The translations under genes were made by a program, and so were the position numbers. Positions 24,918-33,406 of a stretch of DNA of 64,000 bases are shown here, one piece after another (the stretch's first letter is position 1; the number at the start of each line of letters is the position of its first letter). The DNA comes from Caldicoprobacter guelmensis (lineage in GTDB: Bacteria > Bacillota > Clostridia > Caldicoprobacterales > Caldicoprobacteraceae), in NCBI RefSeq assembly GCF_016908415.1, contig NZ_JAFBDW010000006.1, positions 1-64,000 of the forward strand, read 5' to 3'. The notes under the pieces are model-generated. The model made no database searches. It saw only the letters and a list, made by a program, of their open reading frames with translations, and had not been told where the DNA came from.

Positions 24918-25769
24918 ATGGTGATAGCTTTGCTCCAATTTTTGCGAAGACATTCGCTGGCCATTGTAGTGGCCGTTTCTCTTTTTTTACTGACCTTCGC
25001 TATTCTTTCTTCCCAAGCAGATGGGAATATGAGCTTTCTTAAAGGGTTTGTTGGAGAGATTATTTCACCTGTTCAAAGAGCAATTTACAGCGTTGCGTCT
25101 TTTATTTATGGTTCTATTGCAGACATAAAAGAGTGGCGTGACTTGAGGGGAAATTATGAAAAGCTCAAGGAAAGGGTGGAGCAGCTAGAGAAGGAGCTGC
25201 TCAGGATGAACGAACTGGAAAAGCAAAATCAGCGCTTAAAGAAGTTGTTGGATTTTGCTGTTGGGAGAGAGGATTTGGTCGTTACGGGGGCTAGGGTTAC
25301 GGGTAAGGACCCTGGTAACTGGTTTAACGTCTTTACCATCGATAAAGGGAGAAACCAGGGGATAGAGGTAAATATGGCTGTGGTTACTGATCAAGGGTTG
25401 GTGGGTCGTGTAATAGAAGTGGGTCCCAACTGGGCGAAGGTGAGGTCCATCATTGATTCCCAGAGTTCCATAAGCGGTATAGTTGAGAGAACCAGAGACA
25501 ATGGTATAATAAAGGGCAACAATGCATTTGGAATGGAGGATGGTACCTGTAGCATGGTATATCTTCCATTGGATTCGGAGGTAAGTGAAGGGGATAAAGT
25601 GATCACTTCAGGGCTAGGTGATTTTCTCCCCAAAGGGATCTATATTGGCGAAGTGACCAAAGTTGTACGTTATAAGAAGGACCTTTACAAAACCGCCATT
25701 ATAAAGCCGAGAGTTGATTTTCAACGTTTAGAAGAGGTGCTGGTGGTTAAAGGAAGAGTAGGTGAGTGA
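24918..25769 (+). CDS. mreC: Rod shape-determining protein MreC
   Basis: MreC bridges MreB to the periplasmic-side wall enzymes. The 283-residue protein has one N-terminal membrane span (about residues 13-31), a coiled coil rich in Glu, Lys and Leu (about 68-112, including EKLKERVEQLEKELLRMNEL), then the beta-rich MreC domain with TDQGLVGRV and GDKVITSGLG. It starts 7 nt after mreB and ends near mreD. Confidence 0.95.
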   Translation: MVIALLQFLRRHSLAIVVAVSLFLLTFAILSSQADGNMSFLKGFVGEIISPVQRAIYSVASFIYGSIADIKEWRDLRGNYEKLKERVEQLEKELLRMNELEKQNQRLKKLLDFAVGREDLVVTGARVTGKDPGNWFNVFTIDKGRNQGIEVNMAVVTDQGLVGRVIEVGPNWAKVRSIIDSQSSISGIVERTRDNGIIKGNNAFGMEDGTCSMVYLPLDSEVSEGDKVITSGLGDFLPKGIYIGEVTKVVRYKKDLYKTAIIKPRVDFQRLEEVLVVKGRVGE

Positions 25770-25812
25770 GCTTTTTGTTTATTTTGTAAAGTTGGATGGG
25801 GATTGCAGTGAT

Positions 25813-26319
25813 ATGAAGGTTTGGGTCATAGTGAGTATTCTGGTGGGCAATTTGATTGTTCAAGCCACGTTATTTCCTTTTATTGAATTGTACGGCGTTA
25901 AACCTGATTCGCTAATGATACTCGTTGTATCGTTTGCTCTTTTGTCGGGCAATCCTACTTCAGCTGTAGTAGGGCTAGGTGGAGGGCTGTTGCAGGATTT
26001 TTTGTTTGGTAAAGGTGTAGGGTTCTATGCCTTGCAGTATATGCTGGTGGGATATCTAGTGGGATTGGTTTACGGAAGGGTTTTTACAGATAAATTGTTT
26101 GTCCCCGTATTTTTTGTAAGCGTATCGACTATTTTACGAGGATTGTTTGTCTTTTTATGGATGTATTTTGCAGGATTAGATGTGTCTCTCTATTGGCTGT
26201 CTTTAAAGACCATTCTGCCCGAAGCCATATATACTGTTATTTTGACGCCTATAGTATATCATTATATGAATAGGCTGTATAAGCATAAATTTATGAGCCG
26301 TCGATGGCATTTCGACTAA
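25813..26319 (+). CDS. mreD: Rod shape-determining protein MreD
   Basis: MreD is the polytopic membrane partner of MreC. From ATG 25813 it is 168 residues with about five hydrophobic spans and the motif GGGLLQDFLFGKGVGFYALQ, typical of MreD. A GTG at 25762 in frame would overlap mreC and add 17 residues; the later start puts the first membrane span near the N-terminus as expected. A terminator follows at once. Confidence 0.92.
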   Translation: MKVWVIVSILVGNLIVQATLFPFIELYGVKPDSLMILVVSFALLSGNPTSAVVGLGGGLLQDFLFGKGVGFYALQYMLVGYLVGLVYGRVFTDKLFVPVFFVSVSTILRGLFVFLWMYFAGLDVSLYWLSLKTILPEAIYTVILTPIVYHYMNRLYKHKFMSRRWHFD

Positions 26320-26344
26320 AGGGGTAAAATATTGCCTCTTTTTT
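26320..26344 (+). terminator. Terminator after mreD
   Basis: AGGGGTAA pairs with TTGCCTCT (two G-U pairs) across the four-base loop AATA, followed by six T. It starts at the base after the mreD stop, so mreBCD and the PBP2 gene are probably separate transcripts, at least in part. Confidence 0.7.
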
Positions 26345-26358
26345 GTTTGTTTTAAGCA

Positions 26359-26367
26359 TGATAAAAT
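26359..26367 (+). promoter_or_regulatory. Extended -10 promoter candidate for PBP2 gene
   Basis: TGATAAAAT has the TGn extension and a five-of-six match to TATAAT; no clear -35 is seen. Its place between the mreD terminator and the PBP2 gene makes it a plausible start site. Confidence 0.4.
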
Positions 26368-26427
26368 ACTTACGGGGGTGTCTACTGTTGTTGGACTGTG
26401 TTGTATGATGGAGAAGGGGGTCAAGGA

Positions 26428-28863
26428 ATGCTTAAATGGTTTAAAAACCGCTTTTTTTTATTTGGATTAATATGCACTCTGGGTTTCACTACGCTGTTGT
26501 TCAGGCTTGCTTATCTTACAGTGGAGCTGGGGGAAACCTATTATGCTCTGTCTATGGAACGAAAATCGGTTGAAATTCCCCTTAAAGGAAGTAGGGGAAA
26601 TATACTGGACAGAAACGGTATCCCCATGGCTACTAACAAGCAGATGTTTGTGGTGGAGCTTGATAAGCAAAGGATGCCTACAGGGGATAAACAGCTCAAT
26701 GATCTGATTTACAGGGTCATCAGTATCATAAAACAAAACGGAGATGCCACAAGCCTGATGGATAATATACCTATAAAGATAGATGAAAATGGAAGGTTTT
26801 ATTATGCATGGGAAAATAAGTCGCCTGATAGCCAGAAAAAAGACTTCGAGAGATGGAAATCTGAAGCAGGTATAAGGGTTGACCTGCCGGCCGATGAGAT
26901 GCTTCAACATCTCAGGGAGAGGTTTAAACTGGCTGAGGAGTTGCCCGATGATATTGCTAGGGATATGGTATCTGTAAGGCTAGATATTTATATGAATAGA
27001 TATCGACCCAATCCCATAAGGATTGCCACCGGTGTGAGCCAAAAGACGGTAGCGCAGTTGGAGACCTATGCAAACGAGTTGCCTGGCTTGCAGATATCGG
27101 TGGAGATGGGACGGTACTACCCTATGGGGGACGTGGCCGCTCACATCATAGGATATGTGGGGAGGATAAGCAGTGAAGATATTGAAGAATACAGGAACAA
27201 AGGCATTGACTTGAGGGCAGCAGGATACGATTTATCTGTTGACCGCATTGGCAAAATGGGCATAGAAAAATACGCTGAACAGTGGCTTACCGCTTGTACA
27301 AAGGATAAGCGTGGTATGCTTTGGGCTGAGGTGAATTCTGCAGGTAGGGTAGTCAGGGTACTGAGCGAGACGCCGCCTGAGGATGGGAATGACGTCGTTC
27401 TCACCCTGGATAGCCGCCTGCAGAAGGCGGTGGAGGATATCTTGGCCGAAGAGATACACAAGATGGCTGCGGGCTTGCCGCCATATGAAGGGGATAAATA
27501 CGCTCCCTATGCCAATAGAGGTGCAGCTGTGATATTGGACGTGCATACAGGCGAAATTTTGGCAATGGCCAGCTATCCGGCTTTTGATTTGAATCTGTTT
27601 ATCCCCTCTATATCTGCTAAGGAATACCAAAAAATTTTGAATGCACCGGGCAAGCCGTTGACGGCTGTTGCTTTTCAAGAAAGGTTTCCACTGGGTTCTG
27701 TCATTAAGATGATGGTTGGCATTGCTGGTTTGATGGAGGGGAAAGTCACTTTAAATGAGGAGATATATGATGCTTATCAGTACACAAAGTATGGGACTGG
27801 AGGACCGCGGTGTTGGACAAGGCCCGGTGTACATGGGCACGAGAACTTCGTGGATGCGTTGAAACATTCGTGTGACTATTATTTTTACGAGCTTGCTGAT
27901 CGGCTAGGGATTTATAAATTGGTTGAGTGGGGAAGAGCGTTTGGGCTGGAAGGACATGCTGGTCTTGAAATCGGAGACGTGGAATCTTTTATAGGCGACC
28001 CCGAGAGAAGGATTGCCTTGCGTAGGCCTGCGATTATAGGGGGGATTAAGGCTTTAATGGGCAACAAAAATAAGCCGTATTATGATTTTTTTCAAAATGT
28101 TGACCAAGAGAAGAAGGACAAGTTGGCAGAGAGGCTGGCTGATTTGCCTGTTGAAGCCACATATAACGATGTAAGAAGGGTTATAAAGGAAGAGGTGGGA
28201 AATTTTAAGGGGTTTGAGAGTTTTTCGAGCGATGTATGGGGTGGGCCCATTTATGCTAAACGCTGGTTGCCTTATGATACTGTACGAACTGGTATAGGTC
28301 AAACTGATGTGAATGTTACACCTTTGGCTGTGGCGCGGTATATAGCGGCTATAGCCAATGGCGGCAAGGTAATGGAGACGCACGTGTTAAAGAAGGTGGT
28401 GTCTCCTAAAGGTGAGATTTTAAATGAGATGCGGCCGGTAGTGGTAAATGACCTTAACATAAAACCGGAATATCTAGAGGCAGCTAGGCTGGGTATGTAT
28501 AAAGTGGTAAACGACAAGTCTACAGCAGGGGGAGGAGCCGGTACTGCGGTGGGCGCCTTTGCAGGTTTAGACCCGGCTATTACCGTGGCAGGCAAGACCG
28601 GTACTGCCCAGACAAAGATAATTCCTGGCGCTGATAAGGACGAAAAGAAGAGGGAGGAACAGCAAAAGTATAATGTCGCTTGGTTTGGCGCTTTTACACC
28701 CTATGAAAATCCCGAAATTGCCATAGTTGTCATGATTCCCAATGGACGTACTTCAAGCAATGCGGCAATAGTGGCAAGACGTGTAATTGAGGAGTATTAC
28801 AGATTGAAAAACACGCAGAGGCAGTTTGATGCAGTGGATCAGGTAAACCAGCTTAAGCAGTGA
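26428..28863 (+). CDS. mrdA: Penicillin-binding protein 2 (elongasome transpeptidase)
   Basis: This class B PBP cross-links peptidoglycan during elongation with RodA. The 811-residue protein has one N-terminal membrane span (LFGLICTLGFTTLLFRLAYL), a dimerisation region with RGNILDRNGIPMA, and a transpeptidase domain with the catalytic SVIK (in LGSVIKMMVG), SCD as the SxN-type motif and KTGT (in VAGKTGTAQTK). Start ATG 26428 follows AAGGGGG; GTG 26398 is less likely. It is about 150-200 residues longer than E. coli PBP2. Confidence 0.93.
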   Translation: MLKWFKNRFFLFGLICTLGFTTLLFRLAYLTVELGETYYALSMERKSVEIPLKGSRGNILDRNGIPMATNKQMFVVELDKQRMPTGDKQLNDLIYRVISIIKQNGDATSLMDNIPIKIDENGRFYYAWENKSPDSQKKDFERWKSEAGIRVDLPADEMLQHLRERFKLAEELPDDIARDMVSVRLDIYMNRYRPNPIRIATGVSQKTVAQLETYANELPGLQISVEMGRYYPMGDVAAHIIGYVGRISSEDIEEYRNKGIDLRAAGYDLSVDRIGKMGIEKYAEQWLTACTKDKRGMLWAEVNSAGRVVRVLSETPPEDGNDVVLTLDSRLQKAVEDILAEEIHKMAAGLPPYEGDKYAPYANRGAAVILDVHTGEILAMASYPAFDLNLFIPSISAKEYQKILNAPGKPLTAVAFQERFPLGSVIKMMVGIAGLMEGKVTLNEEIYDAYQYTKYGTGGPRCWTRPGVHGHENFVDALKHSCDYYFYELADRLGIYKLVEWGRAFGLEGHAGLEIGDVESFIGDPERRIALRRPAIIGGIKALMGNKNKPYYDFFQNVDQEKKDKLAERLADLPVEATYNDVRRVIKEEVGNFKGFESFSSDVWGGPIYAKRWLPYDTVRTGIGQTDVNVTPLAVARYIAAIANGGKVMETHVLKKVVSPKGEILNEMRPVVVNDLNIKPEYLEAARLGMYKVVNDKSTAGGGAGTAVGAFAGLDPAITVAGKTGTAQTKIIPGADKDEKKREEQQKYNVAWFGAFTPYENPEIAIVVMIPNGRTSSNAAIVARRVIEEYYRLKNTQRQFDAVDQVNQLKQ

Positions 28864-28950
28864 ATAATTTTTGTACTATTTGCAGGAATTTTGATTTGTT
28901 TGACGAATATTGGAGGATGTAACATTCAAATTTATGGGGGAACGCGGAAG

Positions 28951-29595
28951 ATGAACCAGAGTTTGGTGGTATTCAAAGGAGTAAAAGGTGGTTTAAAGGT
29001 CTATATTAACGGTGATGGTGATATAGAACAGATTGTAGAAGACCTTGAGAAGAAGATAAAAGGGAGCAGGCAATTTTTTGGCAATTCCCAGATCAATTTG
29101 ATATTCACTGGTAAGAGGTTAACGCTACAGGAGCAGCAGAATATTGTCGATTTAATTTCCCGGGAAATCGAAGTGGGGAGTATTACGTTTGAAATGACGA
29201 ATCCTGACATCCCTGCTGCCGATTATTTTGAATTCTTTGACGGAATAGACGAAGGCATGACGCGCTTTGTAAGAGGGACGGTAAGGAATGGACAAAGGAT
29301 ATACTATGAGGGCAATGTGGTGGTGATCGGGGATGTCAATCCGGGAGGCGAGATAATTGCCGGTGGCAATATATTGGTGATGGGGACGTTGAGAGGAGTG
29401 GCGCATGCTGGCGCTACCGGCAATCACAATGCCGTGGTGGTGGCTTTCAGCTTGCAGCCCACCCAGCTGAGGATTGGTGGGATAATTGCCAGGCCTCCCG
29501 AAGATGAAAGTGTGAAACCTTCTTATCCTGAAATAGCGTATGTCAAAGACAATATTCTAGTAATAGAGCCTTATTTACCCGGCAAAGGGAAATAG
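28951..29595 (+). CDS. minC: Septum site-determining protein MinC
   Basis: MinC inhibits FtsZ assembly away from midcell. From ATG 28951 it is 214 residues. The C-terminal beta-helix domain has RGTVRNGQRIYYEGNVVVIG and GGEIIAGGNILVMGTLRGVA followed by HAGATGNHNAVVVAF, the MinD-binding region. The N-terminal half is more variable. An earlier in-frame ATG at 28891 lacks a good binding site. minC, minD and minE follow in order. Confidence 0.93.
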   Translation: MNQSLVVFKGVKGGLKVYINGDGDIEQIVEDLEKKIKGSRQFFGNSQINLIFTGKRLTLQEQQNIVDLISREIEVGSITFEMTNPDIPAADYFEFFDGIDEGMTRFVRGTVRNGQRIYYEGNVVVIGDVNPGGEIIAGGNILVMGTLRGVAHAGATGNHNAVVVAFSLQPTQLRIGGIIARPPEDESVKPSYPEIAYVKDNILVIEPYLPGKGK

Positions 29596-29701
29596 TGTAT
29601 AATGGAAGCGAAGGTTATGGTTTGTTTCAGCTTAAAATTGTGGGATAAAAAGAGCAAACATCGTGCGTATGGACAAAGATATATAGGGGGAGTGGACACA
29701 T

Positions 29702-30511
29702 ATGGGAGAGGTAATAGTAATAACTTCTGGGAAGGGAGGGGTGGGTAAGACCACCACAACGGCCAATATAGGTGCGGCTCTGGCTTTATCTGGCAAAAAG
29801 GTAGTGTTGGTGGATGCTGATATAGGCCTTAGAAACCTGGATGTGGTCATGGGCTTGGAAAACAGGATTGTTTATGATTTAGTGGATGTGGTGGAAAAAG
29901 TTTGCAGGTTGAAACAGGCCCTCATAAAGGACAAACGCTTTGAGGGGCTTTACTTGTTGCCGGCGGCCCAGACCAAGGATAAGACGGCTGTATCGCCTCA
30001 GCAGATGCAGGAGCTGTGTCAGCAGTTAAAAGAGGAGTTTGAGTATGTCCTTATCGATTGTCCTGCCGGTATTGAGCAGGGATTTAAAAACGCTATAGCT
30101 GGTGCTGATAGCGCAATAGTGGTTACTGTTCCTGAAGTGTCGGCAGTTAGGGATGCTGACCGCATAATAGGGTTACTTGCTGCTAATGAGCTCATGGATC
30201 CCAAGCTTATAATAAATCGGATAAGGATAGATATGGTAAAACGAGGGGACATGATGAATATTGATGATACTCTAGATATCCTAGGTATAGACCTGCTTGG
30301 GGTGGTACCTGACGATGAAAGGGTCGTTATATCAACCAATAAGGGTGAACCGGCGGTGTTGGATGAGGGTTCTTTGGCGGGGCAGGCTTACAGGAACATT
30401 GCCAGGCGGTTGATGGGAGAAAATGTGCCCATTATGGATTTGGAGATGGGTGAGGGTTTTTTAGCCAAGGTCAAACGATGGTTTAGCGCAGGCAAGAAGA
30501 GGTCCTATTAG
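29702..30511 (+). CDS. minD: Septum site-determining protein MinD
   Basis: MinD is a membrane-cycling ATPase that recruits MinC. The 269-residue protein has the deviant Walker A GKGGVGKTT, DADIGLRNLDVVMGLENRIV and the switch segment LIDCPAGIEQGFKNA. The C-terminus ends with an amphipathic basic helix, GFLAKVKRWFSAGKK, the membrane-targeting sequence. GGGGGAG precedes ATG. Confidence 0.97.
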   Translation: MGEVIVITSGKGGVGKTTTTANIGAALALSGKKVVLVDADIGLRNLDVVMGLENRIVYDLVDVVEKVCRLKQALIKDKRFEGLYLLPAAQTKDKTAVSPQQMQELCQQLKEEFEYVLIDCPAGIEQGFKNAIAGADSAIVVTVPEVSAVRDADRIIGLLAANELMDPKLIINRIRIDMVKRGDMMNIDDTLDILGIDLLGVVPDDERVVISTNKGEPAVLDEGSLAGQAYRNIARRLMGENVPIMDLEMGEGFLAKVKRWFSAGKKRSY

Positions 30512-30525
30512 TGAGGGGGATTCAA

Positions 30526-30816
30526 ATGATCGATTTATTTAAATTTTTTGGCAAAGGGGAGAGCAAGAGCAAGGATATCGCCAAAGAGCGACTTAAGCTG
30601 GTGCTCATTCATGACCGCGCCAATATTTCGCCCAAATTTTTGGATATGATTAAGGATGATATCATTAAGGTCATATCAAATTACATGGAGATAGAGGAGG
30701 GAAGCCTGGATATACGCTTGTCCCGTATACCCCAGGAGGATGATACGTATAGTACTGCTCTGATGGCAAGTATTCCCATAAAGAGGGTTAAAAACATGGG
30801 ACCCAACAGAGGTTAG
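30526..30816 (+). CDS. minE: Cell division topological specificity factor MinE
   Basis: MinE stimulates MinD ATPase and drives pole-to-pole oscillation. From ATG 30526 it is 96 residues: MIDLFKFFGKGESKSKDIAK (membrane and MinD-contact helix), then RLKLVLIHDRANISPKFLDM and the dimerisation part DIIKVISNYMEIEEGSLDIR. A GTG at 30511 is in frame but GAGGGGG lies between it and the ATG. A terminator begins inside its stop codon. Confidence 0.94.
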   Translation: MIDLFKFFGKGESKSKDIAKERLKLVLIHDRANISPKFLDMIKDDIIKVISNYMEIEEGSLDIRLSRIPQEDDTYSTALMASIPIKRVKNMGPNRG

Positions 30817-30843
30817 AGGTTGCCCTGTGCAATCTCTTTTTTT
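30815..30843 (+). terminator. Terminator after minE
   Basis: AGAGGTTGC pairs with GCAATCTCT (one G-U) across a short loop (CCTGT), followed by a run of T. It overlaps the minE stop codon and closes the min transcript. Confidence 0.82.
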
Positions 30844-30856
30844 GTATCTGTTAATA

Positions 30857-30865
30857 TGGTATAAT
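30857..30865 (+). promoter_or_regulatory. Extended -10 promoter for rodA
   Basis: TGGTATAAT has a perfect -10 and the TGn extension, 14 nt after the min terminator. The -35 region is only a T-run. The start point near 30872 lies downstream of TTG 30868, supporting ATG 30913 as the rodA start. Confidence 0.6.
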
Positions 30866-30912
30866 GTTTGAGTACGATGGTAATTTGGCAGGTGTGCGAG
30901 TGGGGGACTTAT

Positions 30913-32064
30913 ATGTTTGACAAAAGGCTTATCAAAAATTTTGATTTTACTATATTGATTTTAATATTTTTGCTGGTGGGATTTGGTTTGATAGGTATTG
31001 GAGTGGCTATGAAGGAACCAGTACAGGGAGACCAATATCACTTGCTTGATTTAATGGGCAATTTTAACCTGTATCACGTGAAGTTGCACTTGCTGTGGTT
31101 TGGAGTGGGACTCATTGCAATGCTGGTGGTCATCAGCATTGATTATCACCTTTTTGCCGATATGTTGCCATATATGTACTGGACGGTAGTGGCCATGCTG
31201 CTGTATGTGTCCTTTAGGGGACACATTGCTGGCAATGCGCGAAGCTGGATTAACTTGGGGTCGTTTTACGTTCAGCCATCGGAGTTTGCAAAGATAGTCA
31301 TCATTATCTCTCTGGCCAAGGTGATGGCCAAAAAGAAAGATGAAGGAGAGGGTATTAATCGGCTAAAGGACTTCTTGCCGTTGATTGCCAGGGTCGCCAT
31401 TCCTTTGGCGCTCATCATAGACCAACCCGATTTTGGGACAGCCATGGTGTTTATAGCGATACTTTTTGGGATGGTTTTTGTTGCAGGTATAAATTACAAG
31501 CTTCTTTTAGGCATAATTGGGGCAGGTATTGCGGCCATACCTGCAATGTGGTATGGGTTGCTGTCAGATGTGCAGAAGAATCGCATATTGGTGTTCTTAA
31601 ATCCTGGAATGGATCCCTTAGGTGCTGGTTATCATGTGATTCAGTCCATAATTGCTATAGGTTCGGGTAGAATATACGGCAAAGGTATTTTGACCGATAA
31701 TACTTTAAGTCAACTTAATTTTGTTCCGGCAAAGAATACCGACTTTATATTTTCGGTAACGGTTGAAGCCCTTGGCTTTATAGGGGGGGCTATAATAATA
31801 TGTCTGTACCTTTGTCTTGTGCTGAGGACCATATATTTGGCTACAAAGGCTAAGGATAATTTTGGTAGCTTTTTGGTCATAGGCGTAGTGTCGATGATGG
31901 TGTTCCATATATTTGAAAATATAGGGATGACCATGGGATTGATGCCGGTTACAGGTATTCCGCTCCCTTTTATGAGTTACGGGGGAAGTTCCATGCTTAC
32001 AAATATGATTGCATACGGTTTGGTGCTCAATGTGGGCATGCGCAGGCAGAAGATAAATTTTTGA
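30913..32064 (+). CDS. rodA: Rod shape-determining protein RodA (SEDS glycosyltransferase)
   Basis: RodA polymerises glycan strands with PBP2. From ATG 30913 it is 383 residues with about ten hydrophobic spans and SEDS signatures: NARSWINLGSFYVQPSEFAK, DQPDFGTAMVFIA and GIPLPFMSYGGSSMLTNM. TGGGGGA precedes the ATG. Placement after minE rather than beside ftsW genes and next to the elongation cluster supports RodA over FtsW. Confidence 0.93.
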   Translation: MFDKRLIKNFDFTILILIFLLVGFGLIGIGVAMKEPVQGDQYHLLDLMGNFNLYHVKLHLLWFGVGLIAMLVVISIDYHLFADMLPYMYWTVVAMLLYVSFRGHIAGNARSWINLGSFYVQPSEFAKIVIIISLAKVMAKKKDEGEGINRLKDFLPLIARVAIPLALIIDQPDFGTAMVFIAILFGMVFVAGINYKLLLGIIGAGIAAIPAMWYGLLSDVQKNRILVFLNPGMDPLGAGYHVIQSIIAIGSGRIYGKGILTDNTLSQLNFVPAKNTDFIFSVTVEALGFIGGAIIICLYLCLVLRTIYLATKAKDNFGSFLVIGVVSMMVFHIFENIGMTMGLMPVTGIPLPFMSYGGSSMLTNMIAYGLVLNVGMRRQKINF

Positions 32065-32097
32065 GGGGCAAGCAGGACTTTGTAGGGGGTAAGGGAT

Positions 32098-32520
32098 GTG
32101 AATATTGCTTTGATTGCTCACGATAAGAAAAAAGAAGATATGGTTAACTTTTGTGTGGCTTATAAACATATTTTGGAGAAACACAGGCTGTGCGCCACCG
32201 GCACTACGGGAAAGCTGATTGCAGAGGCTACAGGATTGTCGGTGCATCGTTTTCTTTCGGGTCCATTGGGAGGTGACCAGCAGATCGGAGCCAGGGTAGC
32301 CTATAATAAAATCGATTTAGTTATATTCTTGAGGGATCCGTTGACAGCCCAGCCACATGAGCCTGATATCAATGCGTTGCTGAGGCTGTGCGATGTGCAC
32401 AATATTCCTCTGGCTACCAATCTAGCTACGGCAGAGGTGATGGTCAAGGCTCTAGAGCGCGGCGATTTGGATTGGAGGCTAATAGTCAATCCTCCGCAAG
32501 AGAATGACGAGATATTTTAA
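32098..32520 (+). CDS. mgsA: Methylglyoxal synthase
   Basis: MgsA turns dihydroxyacetone phosphate into methylglyoxal and phosphate, bypassing lower glycolysis under sugar-phosphate stress. The 140-residue frame starts at GTG after TAGGGGG and has NIALIAHDKKKEDMVNF, the phosphate site ATGTTGKLI, GPLGGDQQIGARV with the catalytic Asp, and LRDPLTAQPHEPDINALLR. Its place beside rodA and the SpoIVF pair is a common clostridial order. Confidence 0.95.
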   Translation: MNIALIAHDKKKEDMVNFCVAYKHILEKHRLCATGTTGKLIAEATGLSVHRFLSGPLGGDQQIGARVAYNKIDLVIFLRDPLTAQPHEPDINALLRLCDVHNIPLATNLATAEVMVKALERGDLDWRLIVNPPQENDEIF

Positions 32521-32534
32521 AATCATAAATTTTG

Positions 32535-32569
32535 TCCCCTCCAAATATAATGTATTGATGGGGAGGGGA
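32535..32569 (+). promoter_or_regulatory. Hairpin that can hide the ribosome binding site of the M23 gene
   Basis: TCCCCTCC (32535-32542) pairs exactly with GGAGGGGA (32562-32569), and the right arm is the ribosome binding site of the next gene. TATAAT (32546-32551) lies in the loop. If transcription comes from upstream, the hairpin could limit translation; if it starts at this TATAAT, the left arm is not transcribed and the site is open. Confidence 0.4.
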
Positions 32570-32575
32570 TGATGT

Positions 32576-33385
32576 TTGGAAGCGGGAAAAGGGGTATATG
32601 CCAAGAGAGGGCTTAGACCGATAAGACAACGACCTAGGTTGGGCTTGCCTGTTTCACATCCTATGCGTCGGAGAATATCCTACGGCAAACCAGGCGGTTT
32701 GGAAGATGAGCACAAAGCGGCTATATTGGTAGTGAGAATGTCAGTAGCGGCCGTCATTATTGTGGTGGTGATGTTGCTTAAAAGCATTGATACTCCTACT
32801 ACAAAGTGGGCGGTTGATAGAATCCGTGAAGCCATAACCTATGAGTTCGATATAAATGAATCGTTAGGAAAACTCAAGTTTGTGGGCGATTACCTGCCAA
32901 AGTTTAAGGAGGTATTCAGCCAGCACCAGATTCAAAACCAAAGTGAAGAGCCCGAAAAACAGGGAGCAAACGTTCAAGCGGACTGGCCTGTTTTTGCCGC
33001 GCCTGCTGAAGGGAAGGTAGTGTGCTTTTTCGGTCAAGTTTACGATAAGAAAGGTCAAAAGGTCAAAAGCCAGGGTATAGATATTTCATCTCAACAACAG
33101 GGCTGGGTTTATGCAGCTGCCGATGGGAAAGTGATTGCAGTGGGAGAGGATGAGAATAGCGGCAAATATATAAAGGTCGACCATGGAGAAGGCTGGGGGA
33201 CCTTATACAGTCAGTGTGGAGAAACCCAAGTACAGGTGGGAGATTCAGTTAAACGGGGAGATAAGATAGGCAAGATGGGACAGGATGCCGCCGGAGGATA
33301 CAGGTTGCATTTTGAGGTGTGGCATGGCGAGCAGCTGGTGGATCCCCTCGAACTCATTCAGCAAGAGAGCAAAGTGTTTCAATAA
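32576..33385 (+). CDS. M23/LytM-fold protein without catalytic site, SpoIVFA-like
   Basis: The 269-residue protein has a basic N-terminus, one membrane span (about residues 49-68) and a LytM/M23 domain (about 136-260). Active peptidases have HxxxD and HxH; here these are S165-QGI-D169 and R243-L-H245, and the YxHL-type His is replaced (YSQ). Two or more zinc or catalytic residues are missing, so it is unlikely to cut peptidoglycan. SpoIVFA, the regulator of the SpoIVFB protease, is such a degenerate protein, and an M50 protease gene follows. The start is TTG 32576. Confidence 0.8.
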   Translation: MEAGKGVYAKRGLRPIRQRPRLGLPVSHPMRRRISYGKPGGLEDEHKAAILVVRMSVAAVIIVVVMLLKSIDTPTTKWAVDRIREAITYEFDINESLGKLKFVGDYLPKFKEVFSQHQIQNQSEEPEKQGANVQADWPVFAAPAEGKVVCFFGQVYDKKGQKVKSQGIDISSQQQGWVYAAADGKVIAVGEDENSGKYIKVDHGEGWGTLYSQCGETQVQVGDSVKRGDKIGKMGQDAAGGYRLHFEVWHGEQLVDPLELIQQESKVFQ

Positions 33386-33406
33386 AGCGTGATAGGTACA
33401 GGGAAT

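Noticed and set aside
32576..33385. Active cell-wall peptidase
   Set aside because: The M23 fold is there, but key histidines are replaced, so a hydrolase call is not supported.
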